A stretch of 36,856 bases of DNA, from the NCBI GenBank assembly GCA_903820505.1, contig CAIJHQ010000035.1, forward strand, positions 1-36,856. The letters are read 5' to 3'. Both the position numbers and the translations under genes were made by a program. Below, one piece after another: positions 25,478 through 33,706 of the stretch; positions within the stretch are counted from its first letter, which is position 1, and every line of letters starts with the position of its first letter. Under the pieces are notes generated by a model. The model was given only the letters and a program-made list of their open reading frames with translations. It did no database searches and was not told the DNA's origin. Source of the DNA: Candidatus Omnitrophota bacterium. Lineage in GTDB: Bacteria; Omnitrophota; Omnitrophia; Omnitrophales; Aquincolibacteriaceae.

Positions 25478-26809
25478 ATGGCAAAAATCCTCGGCACTAT
25501 CAGCGACATCGTATGGGGCTGGCCGCTCATCATTCTGCTGTGCGGTACGCACCTGTTTTTGACATTCCGGTTGAAGTGGATCCAGGGGTATCTCGGGAAG
25601 GCTATCCGTTTGTCTTTCACACGGGACGGGGGCGGCCGCGGGGACGTGGGGCACTTCGGAGCGTTGATGACGGCGCTGGCGGCCACAATCGGGACGGGCA
25701 ACATCGTCGGCGTCGCGACGGCGATCGCGATGGGCGGTCCGGGAGCGGTGTTGTGGATGTGGCTCACCGGGGTTTTCGGGATCGCGACCAAATACGCGGA
25801 GGCGGTCCTTTCCATCAAATACCGGATTAAAACCCACAAGGGCCATTTCGCCGGCGGGCCGATGTACGTGATGGCGCTCGGGCTCAAGTCAAAGCCGATG
25901 GCGATCTGTTTTGCCGTATTCACGGTCATCGCTTCGTTCGGGATCGGGAACATGGTCCAGGCCAACTCGATCTCTTCTCTCGTCCAGGCGACTTTTCACA
26001 TCGATCCCTGGATCAGCGGTTCGGTCATGACGCTGATCACGGCGCTCGTCATCCTGGGCGGCATTCAATCCATCGCGAAGGTTTGCGGAAAGCTGGTCCC
26101 TTTCATGGCGATCAGCTATTGTGGGGGATGTCTCATTATTCTTTCCATGCATTGGCAAAGTCTCCCGCAGACGCTGGTCCATATTTTCAGTACCGCTTTT
26201 AACGGGCAGGCGGCGATCGGCGGGTTCGTCGGCGCGGGCATCCGTGACGCGATCCGCTACGGCGTGGCGCGCGGATTGTTCTCGAACGAATCGGGCCTGG
26301 GAAGCGCGCCGATCGTGGCGGCGGCCGCGAAAACAAAGAATCCCGTGGAACAGGCTCTGGTCTCCATGACAGGCACTTTCTGGGACACGGTCGTGGTGTG
26401 CGCCATGACCGGCCTGGTGCTTGTGAATTCCGGGGAGTGGGTGAACGGCTTGAACGGCGCGGCGCTCACGAAAGCCGCGTTCGAGGACATTCCGGTGATC
26501 GGCCCGCTCATCCTCAGCACCGGGCTATTGACGTTCGTCTTTTCGACCATCCTCGGCTGGTCCTACTACGGGGAACGGGCGATCGAATATCTTTTCGGTC
26601 ACGCGGCGGTGCCTCCTTACCGCTGGGTGTGGGTCGCTGCCGTGATGGTGGGCTCCGTGGTCACGTTGCCCGCGGTGTGGGCCTTTGCCGATATCGCGAA
26701 CGCGTTCATGGCCCTGCCGAACCTTGTGTCCCTCATCCTGCTGAACGGCGTGATCGTGAACGAAACGCGGAAGTATCTCTGGAAATCCCGGAGCACGGAC
26801 AACGGATAA
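25478..26809 (+). CDS. Alanine/glycine:cation symporter family (AGCS) protein
   Basis: A 443-residue transporter of about 10-11 helices that imports alanine or glycine with Na+ or H+. The family signatures GTGNIVGVATAIAMGGPGA, YAEAVLSIKYRIK and FSNESGLGSAPIVAAAA are present, along with FAGGPMYVM. The length is normal. AAAGGG lies upstream of the ATG at 25478. Substrate preference cannot be read from sequence. Confidence 0.93.
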   Translation: MAKILGTISDIVWGWPLIILLCGTHLFLTFRLKWIQGYLGKAIRLSFTRDGGGRGDVGHFGALMTALAATIGTGNIVGVATAIAMGGPGAVLWMWLTGVFGIATKYAEAVLSIKYRIKTHKGHFAGGPMYVMALGLKSKPMAICFAVFTVIASFGIGNMVQANSISSLVQATFHIDPWISGSVMTLITALVILGGIQSIAKVCGKLVPFMAISYCGGCLIILSMHWQSLPQTLVHIFSTAFNGQAAIGGFVGAGIRDAIRYGVARGLFSNESGLGSAPIVAAAAKTKNPVEQALVSMTGTFWDTVVVCAMTGLVLVNSGEWVNGLNGAALTKAAFEDIPVIGPLILSTGLLTFVFSTILGWSYYGERAIEYLFGHAAVPPYRWVWVAAVMVGSVVTLPAVWAFADIANAFMALPNLVSLILLNGVIVNETRKYLWKSRSTDNG

Positions 26810-26827
26810 AGAAGGGCGGGCATTGAA

Positions 26828-27631
26828 ATGAAGATCGTTCTCGGGATTCTTATTCTGATCCTGCTGGCTCTGGTTTTATTGGGCACGCTGGCCTTCGTGG
26901 TCTTTCACCACCAGGAGGAGTCCGCGGAGTTCGCGGTAAAAGTGATCGCTGAGTGGTTCCTCGGGGTCCGGCCGGACATTGGGGATTTCAAGCTTGATCT
27001 TCCGGGGCATAAGATCGCGATCCGGGACCTGAAAATACCCGATCCCAAGGGATTTCCGCCGGAAGAAAAGTGGATGGTCCAGGTTCCCGAGATCAGTGTC
27101 ACGTACGATCCCGCATGTTTCTCCGAAAAAAAGATCTTTCTCAAAGAACTCGTTATGGTCATCAAGGAAGTGACGATCGTCCGTGACCGGAACGGGCAAG
27201 TGAACACTGATCTGCTCAGGATCGTCCGGGAGCGCAAGAAAAAAGCGCAGGAGTCCGGAAAAGCCCCCGGGAAGAGCGCTTCAAAAAAAAGCGCGAAGAT
27301 CCCTCTCAAGATCGACCGCCTTCACCTGGAGCTCCAGTGGGTGGTTTACAAGGATTACACCAAGGGGAAAGAACCCTCGGTCGAGGAGAACCGCGTCCTT
27401 TTTGACGAAACATTTCAGAATGTTACGGACCTGGACGCGCTCATGCGGGATATGATCTCCCGGACCCTTTTCAGCAAGGCGACGAGCACTTTGGCGCAAT
27501 ATCCGCTGGGACTTTTTGCGCCGGCGGCCCCGCGGTCCATTTCGTCCCAGTCCCGCGAGAACGCGAGGATCCTGGAAGAACTGGTCCGGCTTTTCCTCCC
27601 TTTGAATACCGACCCCGACAACGGAAAATAA
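26828..27631 (+). CDS. AsmA-like membrane-anchored envelope protein
   Basis: A 267-residue protein with an N-terminal transmembrane helix (residues ~2-28) followed by a soluble extracytoplasmic region. The stretches IGDFKLDLPGHKIAIRDLKI, FPPEEKWMVQVPEISVTYD and FLKELVMVIKEVTIVRDRNG follow the pattern of the first repeating beta-rich unit of AsmA/DUF748-type proteins, which help move or assemble outer-membrane lipids and proteins. It is short compared with E. coli AsmA (~600). A Lys/Ser-rich linker lies at residues ~140-158. A second, longer AsmA-like gene lies at 32474. Confidence 0.65.
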   Translation: MKIVLGILILILLALVLLGTLAFVVFHHQEESAEFAVKVIAEWFLGVRPDIGDFKLDLPGHKIAIRDLKIPDPKGFPPEEKWMVQVPEISVTYDPACFSEKKIFLKELVMVIKEVTIVRDRNGQVNTDLLRIVRERKKKAQESGKAPGKSASKKSAKIPLKIDRLHLELQWVVYKDYTKGKEPSVEENRVLFDETFQNVTDLDALMRDMISRTLFSKATSTLAQYPLGLFAPAAPRSISSQSRENARILEELVRLFLPLNTDPDNGK

Positions 27632-27647
27632 TGATCGCGGATCGAGA

Positions 27648-27705
27648 CCGCGTCCCTCGGGATGTGGAATTGGTTACAGGCAGGATTCGTTGCTGAGGGA
27701 CGCGG
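27648..27705. other. Inverted repeat between converging genes
   Basis: CCGCGTCCCTC (27648-27658) is complementary to GAGGGACGCGG (27695-27705), with a 36-nt loop. The right arm lies inside the last codons of the converging transporter gene. There is no U-tract, so a terminator role is uncertain. Confidence 0.4.
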
Positions 27706-28576
27706 GGATCGGTTCCTTGAAGGCCCTTTTCCGGGTCTCGAGATAAGAGATCAGGCAACCGCTTGCGATGATCAGCAGAATGCCCAAGACCGTGTTCCTC
27801 GTGATCATCTCTCCCCACAAGAGCCAGCCATACCCGAACGAAAGTACCGGATGCAGGTACGAAAAGGGAGTGACCAGATAGGCCGGCGCCCGCCGGATGG
27901 CCGTGGTCATCCAAAGTTGCCCGTAAAAAGAAAAGATCACGACGCCGGTCAGCAGGAACGACGCCCCGAGGCCCGGCCATTTCCACCCGCGTGTAAAAAA
28001 AAGAGAAGCCAAGGTCGAGATCAGCGTGAAATAAAAGATGATCGTGAACGGGGACTCCCGGTGTTTGATCGTGCGGATCGAGACGTAAGCGATCGCGGCA
28101 AAAACGGAAGAAAGCAGTGCCAGCCAGACCTCCGGCCTCCAGGACATGCCGTAGTGCGAGGTCAGCAGGACGACGCCCGTGAAGGACATGAGGATCAGGA
28201 AAAAAAGGGTGGGGCTCGGCCGTTCATTCAGGAAGAAGATCGAAAGGATCACCGCGAAGATCGGCGCCGTGTAATTGAGCATGATCGCCATGCCGAGCTC
28301 CATTTTCGCGATCGTGTAAAAATGCAGGAGAAGGGCCAGACAGCCGCTGACGCCGCGGGCGATCAGTTTGCCGTGCTCCGCGCCCCAGAACGAAGCCTGG
28401 CCGCGGAAGAGGAAGGGCAGGACGAGAAGCATCCCGAAAAAGCTCCGGAAGAACACGATCTCGATCGGGGGGAGCTCTCCCGAGACGCATTTCACGCAAA
28501 GGGCCATAAGCGAAAAACAGACGGCGCTTTGGGACATGAGCCGAATGCCGGAAAGATAGAGACCGGAGTGTTTCAT
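27674..28576 (-). CDS. EamA/DMT-superfamily transporter
   Basis: A 300-residue, ten-helix drug/metabolite transporter made of two EamA repeats. Features are the N-terminal VFFRSFFGMLLVLPFLF, NYTAPIFAVILSIFFLNERP at the end of repeat 1, and YLHPVLSFGYGWLLWGE at the end of repeat 2. Exported or imported metabolites are unknown. It starts 11 nt after the oxidoreductase gene upstream and is probably co-transcribed with it. Confidence 0.9.
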   Translation of the reverse strand: MKHSGLYLSGIRLMSQSAVCFSLMALCVKCVSGELPPIEIVFFRSFFGMLLVLPFLFRGQASFWGAEHGKLIARGVSGCLALLLHFYTIAKMELGMAIMLNYTAPIFAVILSIFFLNERPSPTLFFLILMSFTGVVLLTSHYGMSWRPEVWLALLSSVFAAIAYVSIRTIKHRESPFTIIFYFTLISTLASLFFTRGWKWPGLGASFLLTGVVIFSFYGQLWMTTAIRRAPAYLVTPFSYLHPVLSFGYGWLLWGEMITRNTVLGILLIIASGCLISYLETRKRAFKEPIPASLSNESCL

Positions 28577-28587
28577 CGTCCGGCCGT

Positions 28588-29625
28588 TTACGGTTTGAGG
28601 ATAATCTTGCCGAAGTTTTCGCGGGCGATCATCCGGTTGAGGGCAAGCCGCGCCTCGCGTAACGGAAAGATCGTATCGACCATGGGGCGCAGTTTTCCCG
28701 CCTGGACGCGGCGGACGACCCTCTTCAGTTCCCCGATCCCGCCCATGTAGGAGCCGATCACGGAGATCTGGTGCGTGAAAAGATACCGCAGATCGAAACT
28801 GGCGGCCCGGCCGGCCGTGGCGCCGCTCGTGATGAGGCGCCCTTTTTTCCGGACGCAGAGGACGCTTTTCGCGAACGTGTCGCCGCCGATATGATCCAGG
28901 ACCACATCGACGCCCTCGTTGGAGGTCAGTCGCATGACTTCGGCGTGAAAATCCTTCGCCTTATAGTTAATGACTTCATCCGCCCCGAGGGTCTTGGCGC
29001 GTTTGAGCTTTTCTTCGGTGCCGGCCGTGGTGATGACGCGCGCGCCGAGAAGTTTCGCGATCTGGATCGCGGCGCTCCCGAGGCCGCTGCCGGCAGCATG
29101 GACCAGGATCGTTTCCTTTCTTACGAGGTTGGCGCGCGTGACGAGGATGTGCCACGCGGTCAGGAAAGTTAAAGGCACGCCGGACCATTCTTCGCGGCTG
29201 TAGATCTTGGAGACGGGAATGATGTTGCGTGCCGGGACCTTGACGTATTCCGCGAAACCGCCGTTCACCTGGAAGCCGAGGATCTTGTATTCCTTGCAGA
29301 GGCTGTCCCAGCCGTCTTCGCAATAGCGGCATCTGCCGCAGGAGAGGCCGGGCGCGACAATGACGGACTGATGGAACGGAACGCCGTGGACTTTTTTCCC
29401 TTTTTCCACGACCTCGCCCGCGATGTCGCTGCCGAGGATGTGCGGCATGCTAATCTTGATGTTGGGCATGCCCGCGAGCGTCCAGAGATCGAGATGATTG
29501 AGAGCGCACGCCGTGACTTTTACCAGGACATCCCGTTTACCGAGATCGGGGACCGGGATATAAGCTTCTTCAAGCGCTCCCGTGCCGCCGTGCTTTCTAA
29601 AAATGACCGCTTTCATTTTATCCAC
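28588..29625 (-). CDS. MDR-superfamily (zinc-type) alcohol dehydrogenase/quinone reductase-like protein
   Basis: A 345-residue NAD(P)H-dependent oxidoreductase. An N-terminal GroES-like domain is followed by a Rossmann fold (VHAAGSGLGSAAIQIAK). The structural-zinc lobe is intact (CGRCRYCEDGWDSLC). The catalytic-zinc positions are changed: the usual CH is NH in ACALNHLDLW, and the usual GHE is GSD in ILGSDIAGEV. It therefore probably acts as an enoyl or quinone reductase rather than a classical zinc alcohol dehydrogenase. The GTG at 29625 has AAAAGGAG 7 nt upstream; ATG at 29616 is the alternative. It heads a two-gene operon with the EamA transporter. Confidence 0.87.
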   Translation of the reverse strand: MDKMKAVIFRKHGGTGALEEAYIPVPDLGKRDVLVKVTACALNHLDLWTLAGMPNIKISMPHILGSDIAGEVVEKGKKVHGVPFHQSVIVAPGLSCGRCRYCEDGWDSLCKEYKILGFQVNGGFAEYVKVPARNIIPVSKIYSREEWSGVPLTFLTAWHILVTRANLVRKETILVHAAGSGLGSAAIQIAKLLGARVITTAGTEEKLKRAKTLGADEVINYKAKDFHAEVMRLTSNEGVDVVLDHIGGDTFAKSVLCVRKKGRLITSGATAGRAASFDLRYLFTHQISVIGSYMGGIGELKRVVRRVQAGKLRPMVDTIFPLREARLALNRMIARENFGKIILKP

Positions 29626-29726
29626 AACGGATCTCCTTTTCGAACAGGGCTCAGTATAATCCAAAAATTACGGGGAAGGGGCACAACTTTTTTGAAAAAG
29701 ATGCCCGCCGTCTCCGTCCGGTTCGT

Positions 29727-29732
29727 TATAAT
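29727..29732 (+). promoter_or_regulatory. -10 box of nth, predicted leaderless
   Basis: TATAAT at 29727-29732 ends 6 nt before the nth ATG at 29739, so initiation is expected at or next to the A of the ATG. No clear -35 is visible at 16-18 nt; TTGAAA at 29692 is too far upstream. Confidence 0.6.
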
Positions 29733-29738
29733 AGGAAC

Positions 29739-30425
29739 ATGTCCGAATCCCTTCAAGCCCAAAAAAGACGCGTTCTCGCCATTCTTCGCTGTCTGCGAAA
29801 AACCTATCCTGACACGCGATGTCCTCTTCTGCACCGGACGCCCTGGGAGCTTATGGTCGCGACGATCCTGTCGGCGCAGTGTACGGACAAACGCGTGAAC
29901 CTGGTGACGCCTGCCCTTTTCAAAAAATTCCCCGATGTGCGGGCCTGCGCCCAGGCAGACCCCGAGGTCTTCGCTCAAGCGATCCGCAGCACAGGATTCT
30001 ATAAGAACAAAACACGGAGTATTCTGGGCGCCGCGAAAGCCGTTCTTGAAAAGTTCGGTGGCGAGGTGCCGGCCCGGTTGGAAGATCTTGTCACGCTGCC
30101 GGGCGTGGGTCGCAAGACCGCAAATGTTATTTTGGGCAATGCCTTCGGGGTCCCGGGGATCTCCGTCGATACGCACATGATCCGCATCAACCGGTTGCTT
30201 GGGCTGACGCGGGACGCCGATCCGGTGAAGATCGAGTTCACCCTGATGGAGCTCGTTCCCAGGAAATACTGGACCGCCTATTCCAGCCTGATCATCCGGC
30301 ATGGGCGGGAATGCTGTTTCGCGCGCCGTCCGGATTGTCCTCGTTGCGCGATCCTGGCGTTATGTCCCTACGGGAAGACGCATCCGGGTGTTTCCGGTGC
30401 CAAAGCGAAAAAGTTGAAAGGTTGA
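29739..30425 (+). CDS. nth: Endonuclease III (DNA glycosylase/AP lyase)
   Basis: A 228-residue bifunctional glycosylase that removes oxidised pyrimidines and nicks at abasic sites. The helix-hairpin-helix LPGVGRKTAN holds catalytic Lys126, and VDTHMIRI provides catalytic Asp144. The C-terminal [4Fe-4S] motif C-x6-C-x2-C-x5-C (CFARRPDCPRCAILALC) is complete. A -10 box lies immediately before the ATG. Confidence 0.96.
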   Translation: MSESLQAQKRRVLAILRCLRKTYPDTRCPLLHRTPWELMVATILSAQCTDKRVNLVTPALFKKFPDVRACAQADPEVFAQAIRSTGFYKNKTRSILGAAKAVLEKFGGEVPARLEDLVTLPGVGRKTANVILGNAFGVPGISVDTHMIRINRLLGLTRDADPVKIEFTLMELVPRKYWTAYSSLIIRHGRECCFARRPDCPRCAILALCPYGKTHPGVSGAKAKKLKG

Positions 30426-30450
30426 CCGGAAGGATAGCGGCGAAGTGCAC

Positions 30451-30487
30451 ACGATCCGTGTTTTCCCGGGCGGCGTTCACGGATCGT
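30451..30487. promoter_or_regulatory. Inverted repeat, candidate operator
   Basis: ACGATCCGTG (30451-30460) and CACGGATCGT (30478-30487) form a perfect 10-bp inverted repeat with a 17-nt spacer, ending 7 nt before the -35 box of the next promoter. It may be a regulator-binding site for that promoter or a hairpin ending the nth mRNA; no U-tract follows. Confidence 0.45.
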
Positions 30488-30494
30488 TCAATGA

Positions 30495-30523
30495 TTGTCA
30501 TTTGGCCGTCACTTCTCTATAAT
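30495..30523 (+). promoter_or_regulatory. sigma70-like promoter of the receiver gene
   Basis: TTGTCA (30495-30500) and a perfect TATAAT (30518-30523) are separated by 17 nt. The expected start near 30530 gives a leader of about 66 nt before the ATG at 30596. Confidence 0.75.
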
Positions 30524-30595
30524 TGCGCGGACAGGGGGCACCGCAAGTTTCGGGATCATGTACCGTGCCCGCATTGAGACGCCGTTGAGGTTTGG

Positions 30596-30970
30596 ATGAA
30601 GAAACCCAAAAAGATCTTATTCGTGGATGACGAGCCGGTTCTGGTCCAGCTGATGAAAAAACGGCTGATGTCCCAAAATCTTTGGGTGGAGACGGCCTGT
30701 GACGGTATCGAGGCGGTCGAAAAGGCGAAAGCGTGGAAGCCCGACCTGATCCTCCTGGACATCATCATGCCTCAGATGGACGGTTTCGAGGCATGCCGTC
30801 AGCTTAAAAGATCGAACCAGACCTCGCATATTCCCGTCATTTTTTTTACGGCCTCGCAGGAGAGACGCCTCGAGGAAAAGGCTTTGAAGGTCGGCGCGGA
30901 AGGGCTGGTCCAGAAACCTTTTATCGACCAGGTTTTCAAACTGATCACTGAACTTTTGGGAGAGGCCTGA
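30596..30970 (+). CDS. Single-domain response regulator (receiver only)
   Basis: A 124-residue receiver with acidic residues Asp11-Asp12, phosphoacceptor Asp55 in LILLDIIMPQMDGF, Thr85 in FFTASQ and Lys107 in LVQKPF. There is no output domain and no adjacent kinase, so its partner is elsewhere (possibly the kinase at 15.1 kb, which already has its own receiver). The sequence is of the PilH/CheY-like stand-alone kind. Confidence 0.93.
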   Translation: MKKPKKILFVDDEPVLVQLMKKRLMSQNLWVETACDGIEAVEKAKAWKPDLILLDIIMPQMDGFEACRQLKRSNQTSHIPVIFFTASQERRLEEKALKVGAEGLVQKPFIDQVFKLITELLGEA

Positions 30971-31076
30971 GGGTTCCGTCACGGCCGTTGCCGGGACATC
31001 AGATCCGGGTCGCAACCCATTCATCGTCGTTCCGGAGCTGTTCTTACAGCCGGGAGCGAACCAAGGAGAGCGTTTC

Positions 31077-31406
31077 ATGAGCAAAGAGAAGATCGTTACC
31101 GACGCGAATTTCCAGACTGAAGTCCTTCAATCCCCGGTTCCCGTAATGGTCGATTTTTGGGCCGAATGGTGCGGCCCGTGCCGGATGCTGGGCCCGGTGA
31201 TCGAGCGGATCGCGGGAGCGAACGCCGGCCGGATCGCGGTCGGCAAGATGAACGTTGACGAAAACCCGGCCACGCCGCAGAAATACGGGATTCAGGGCAT
31301 CCCGACGGTTATTTTTTTCAAGAATGGGGAAGTCGCCAAGCAGCTGGTGGGTTATCAGGCCCAGGAAAAGATCCAGAAGGTCATTGACGAACTTTTTCCG
31401 AAATAA
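31077..31406 (+). CDS. trxA: Thioredoxin
   Basis: A 109-residue cytoplasmic thioredoxin with the canonical active site WCGPC (Cys32, Cys35), the buried Asp26 in VDFWAEW and the cis-Pro in GIPTVIFF. AAGGAG lies upstream of the ATG. It supplies electrons for disulfide reduction, for example in ribonucleotide reductase. Confidence 0.96.
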   Translation: MSKEKIVTDANFQTEVLQSPVPVMVDFWAEWCGPCRMLGPVIERIAGANAGRIAVGKMNVDENPATPQKYGIQGIPTVIFFKNGEVAKQLVGYQAQEKIQKVIDELFPK

Positions 31407-31460
31407 TCCGGCGTTCCACTTTCCTTTTGAAAGACCGGTCTTGAGGTCCTCTGTCTCCCC

Positions 31461-32477
31461 ATGAAAGAGCGCTCCCTGGGCAATACGGGCTTGAAAGTTT
31501 CCGAGATCGGCTTCGGTTGCTGGGCGATCGGCGGGAACAGCTACGGCGACGTCCGGGACGAGGATTCCATGAAGGCTCTGGAGACGGCGTGGTCCTCGGG
31601 AGTGAATTTCTATGACACGGCCGACGTTTACGGCGAAGGCCATAGCGAAGTCCTCGTCGGGAAATTCCTGAAAGGGAAAGCGCGCGACGAGATCTTTGTC
31701 GCCACCAAAGCCGGATGGAATTTTTATCCGCCGAGCCGAAAATCCGCGCAACGCGGAGAGGCCGTTTCCGGGAAAGTCCATCGTTCCCATCATTACAAAA
31801 ATTTCGGTCCCGCCTACCTCCGGTTCGCGTGTGAACAAAGTCTTAAACGGTTCGGCGTCGAAACGATCGATCTCTATCAGCTCCACAACCCTTCCCTGGA
31901 GCAGATCCGGGAAGGGGACGCGGTCGGCGTTCTTGAGGAATTAAAAAGAGAAGGGAAGATCAGGTCCCTCGGGATCTCGGTCCATACCGAGGAGGAGGCG
32001 CTTGCGGCGATCGAGGACCCGCGGGTCGAGGTCCTCCAGGTCATTTTTAATCTGCTGGACCAGCGTATGAAAGAAAAAGTCTTTCCCGCAGCGATGCGGC
32101 GGCGGGTCGGGATCGTGGCCCGGGAACCGCTGGCCTCGGGACTTTTGACCGGGAAATACGCCCCGGCGCATGAATTTCCGAAGAACGATCACCGCCGCCG
32201 CTGGGTCGCCGAGAAACGGGAAATCGATTGGGAGAAAATACGGCGGCTCCGGGAAACGCTCGAAGGCAAGAACATTCCGCTGCAACAGGCGGCGCTTGAG
32301 TATATACTGGCGTTCGAATCGGTCGCGACAGTGATCCCCGGGGCAAAAACCGGCACCCAGGTGACAGAGAACCTGAGGTCCTTCGTCGCCCCGCGATTGA
32401 CCGCGGAAACGTTCGCGGCGTTTAAAAAGCTTTATGACACGGAGCCTGTTTTCGGGCAAGGATTGATCCCGAGATGA
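31461..32477 (+). CDS. Aldo/keto reductase
   Basis: A 338-residue NADPH-dependent (beta/alpha)8 reductase. The catalytic tetrad is visible as Asp52 and Tyr57 in YDTADVYGEG, Lys83 in VATKAG and His142 in LYQLHNP. The cofactor-binding C-terminal part contains VIPGAKTGTQVTENL. The substrate is unknown. It overlaps the following AsmA-like gene by ATGA, so the two are translationally coupled. Confidence 0.94.
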   Translation: MKERSLGNTGLKVSEIGFGCWAIGGNSYGDVRDEDSMKALETAWSSGVNFYDTADVYGEGHSEVLVGKFLKGKARDEIFVATKAGWNFYPPSRKSAQRGEAVSGKVHRSHHYKNFGPAYLRFACEQSLKRFGVETIDLYQLHNPSLEQIREGDAVGVLEELKREGKIRSLGISVHTEEEALAAIEDPRVEVLQVIFNLLDQRMKEKVFPAAMRRRVGIVAREPLASGLLTGKYAPAHEFPKNDHRRRWVAEKREIDWEKIRRLRETLEGKNIPLQQAALEYILAFESVATVIPGAKTGTQVTENLRSFVAPRLTAETFAAFKKLYDTEPVFGQGLIPR

Positions 32478-33706
32478 AGTTCCTGAAATTCCTGCTGGTC
32501 TTTGCGGTAGCGGTTTTGATGGTCGTCTATTTCCACGGCTATCTTCTGGGAGCGGCCCTGACACCTCTTCTGGAAAAAGTAATGACCGACGCTTTTGACA
32601 TGCGCGTCAATGTGGAGGGGCTGTACGTCCGCGCTTGGCCGCCCCACGTCCACGCCGACAAGATCGAATGCCTGAACCCGCCGGGATTCCGCCGTCGCGA
32701 TCATTATACGGGCACGGGGATCGATCTAGACCTCGACCTGACGTATCTCAAGAACAAATTCATCCGCATCCGGAAAGCCCATTTTAAGGGAGTGGTTTTC
32801 GCGATCGAAAGCTACACGACGCCGCAGGGCACGGAGACCAACGTCTGGCACTGGTACCACCATATGGGACTGGATGAGGACGACCCGCCGCTTCCCGCGA
32901 CGCCGCATCCGGCGCCGCCTCCGGATAATGCGGGAGAGGACCACTGGAGGGTGAGGATCGACTTCCTGGACCTTGACAGGGGCGAAGTTATCTTTGATGA
33001 CCGGCGCACGGAACCGGAATTTCAGTGGGTTTTCAAGGATCTCACGGGCTACTGGACGGGATTTGATTTTCTTTCCGATTATGTCAGTCCTGTTTTTACC
33101 GAAACGATCAAACTGGAAGGGACTTTCGGGAAACATCCGCCAGCCCGTTTCAAGGGGGAAGGACGGTGCCAGTTCGCGGACGGGGACAATTTTGACGTTA
33201 AGACGGAGATCACGGACGGTTCGGTCATGGAATACAACTTCTTGATGGACGGGCTTCCGGGCGAGGTGCGGGACGGAAGGTTCGATCTCAAGTCGAAACT
33301 TCGCTGTGTGGAGAGCGATCTTGATTCCGATCATCAGTTGATCCTCAAGAACCTGAAGTTCGCGGCGCCGTCCGTGACCCAAAAACTTATGAAATACCCC
33401 TTGAGCGGCGTGTTGATGCTTTTGGAAACGCAAAAGACCGTGGAACTTGACATGCGTGTCGACGGTTATATCGGCGACCCGAAGTTCCGGGTCGCCAGCG
33501 CGTTCACCCAGGCGTTGCAAAAGGGACTGACGGATAAGACCCTGATGACGTTGAAAGGCGTTGGAAAGGGGACTTTGATCGTCGCGACGGAAACGCCGAA
33601 GCAAATGAAGAACGGACTCGTCAAGATCGCCTCGCTCCTGACGGATCCGTTCTTTTCCAAGGCGGACGGGACGCAACCCGATGAGGGAGAGACTTCCGGT
33701 GGTTGA
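32474..33706 (+). CDS. AsmA/DUF748-like membrane-anchored envelope protein
   Basis: A 410-residue protein with an N-terminal transmembrane helix (residues ~3-23) and a large extracytoplasmic beta-rich region. The order of elements (amphipathic VTDAFDMRVNVEGLYVRAWP, then HADKIECLNPPGF, YLKNKFIRIRKAHFKGVVFA, a Pro-rich linker at ~137-152, and IDFLDLDRGEVIFDDR) fits AsmA/DUF748-type proteins of outer-membrane lipid transport or assembly. The C-terminal KGVGKGTLIVATETPKQ is a typical ending of the domain. It overlaps the aldo/keto reductase and era genes. Confidence 0.72.
   Translation: MKFLKFLLVFAVAVLMVVYFHGYLLGAALTPLLEKVMTDAFDMRVNVEGLYVRAWPPHVHADKIECLNPPGFRRRDHYTGTGIDLDLDLTYLKNKFIRIRKAHFKGVVFAIESYTTPQGTETNVWHWYHHMGLDEDDPPLPATPHPAPPPDNAGEDHWRVRIDFLDLDRGEVIFDDRRTEPEFQWVFKDLTGYWTGFDFLSDYVSPVFTETIKLEGTFGKHPPARFKGEGRCQFADGDNFDVKTEITDGSVMEYNFLMDGLPGEVRDGRFDLKSKLRCVESDLDSDHQLILKNLKFAAPSVTQKLMKYPLSGVLMLLETQKTVELDMRVDGYIGDPKFRVASAFTQALQKGLTDKTLMTLKGVGKGTLIVATETPKQMKNGLVKIASLLTDPFFSKADGTQPDEGETSGG

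Noticed and set aside
30971-31076. Possible small RNA between the receiver and trxA genes
   Set aside because: GGGTT...AACCC pairing is short and isolated, with no promoter or U-tract.
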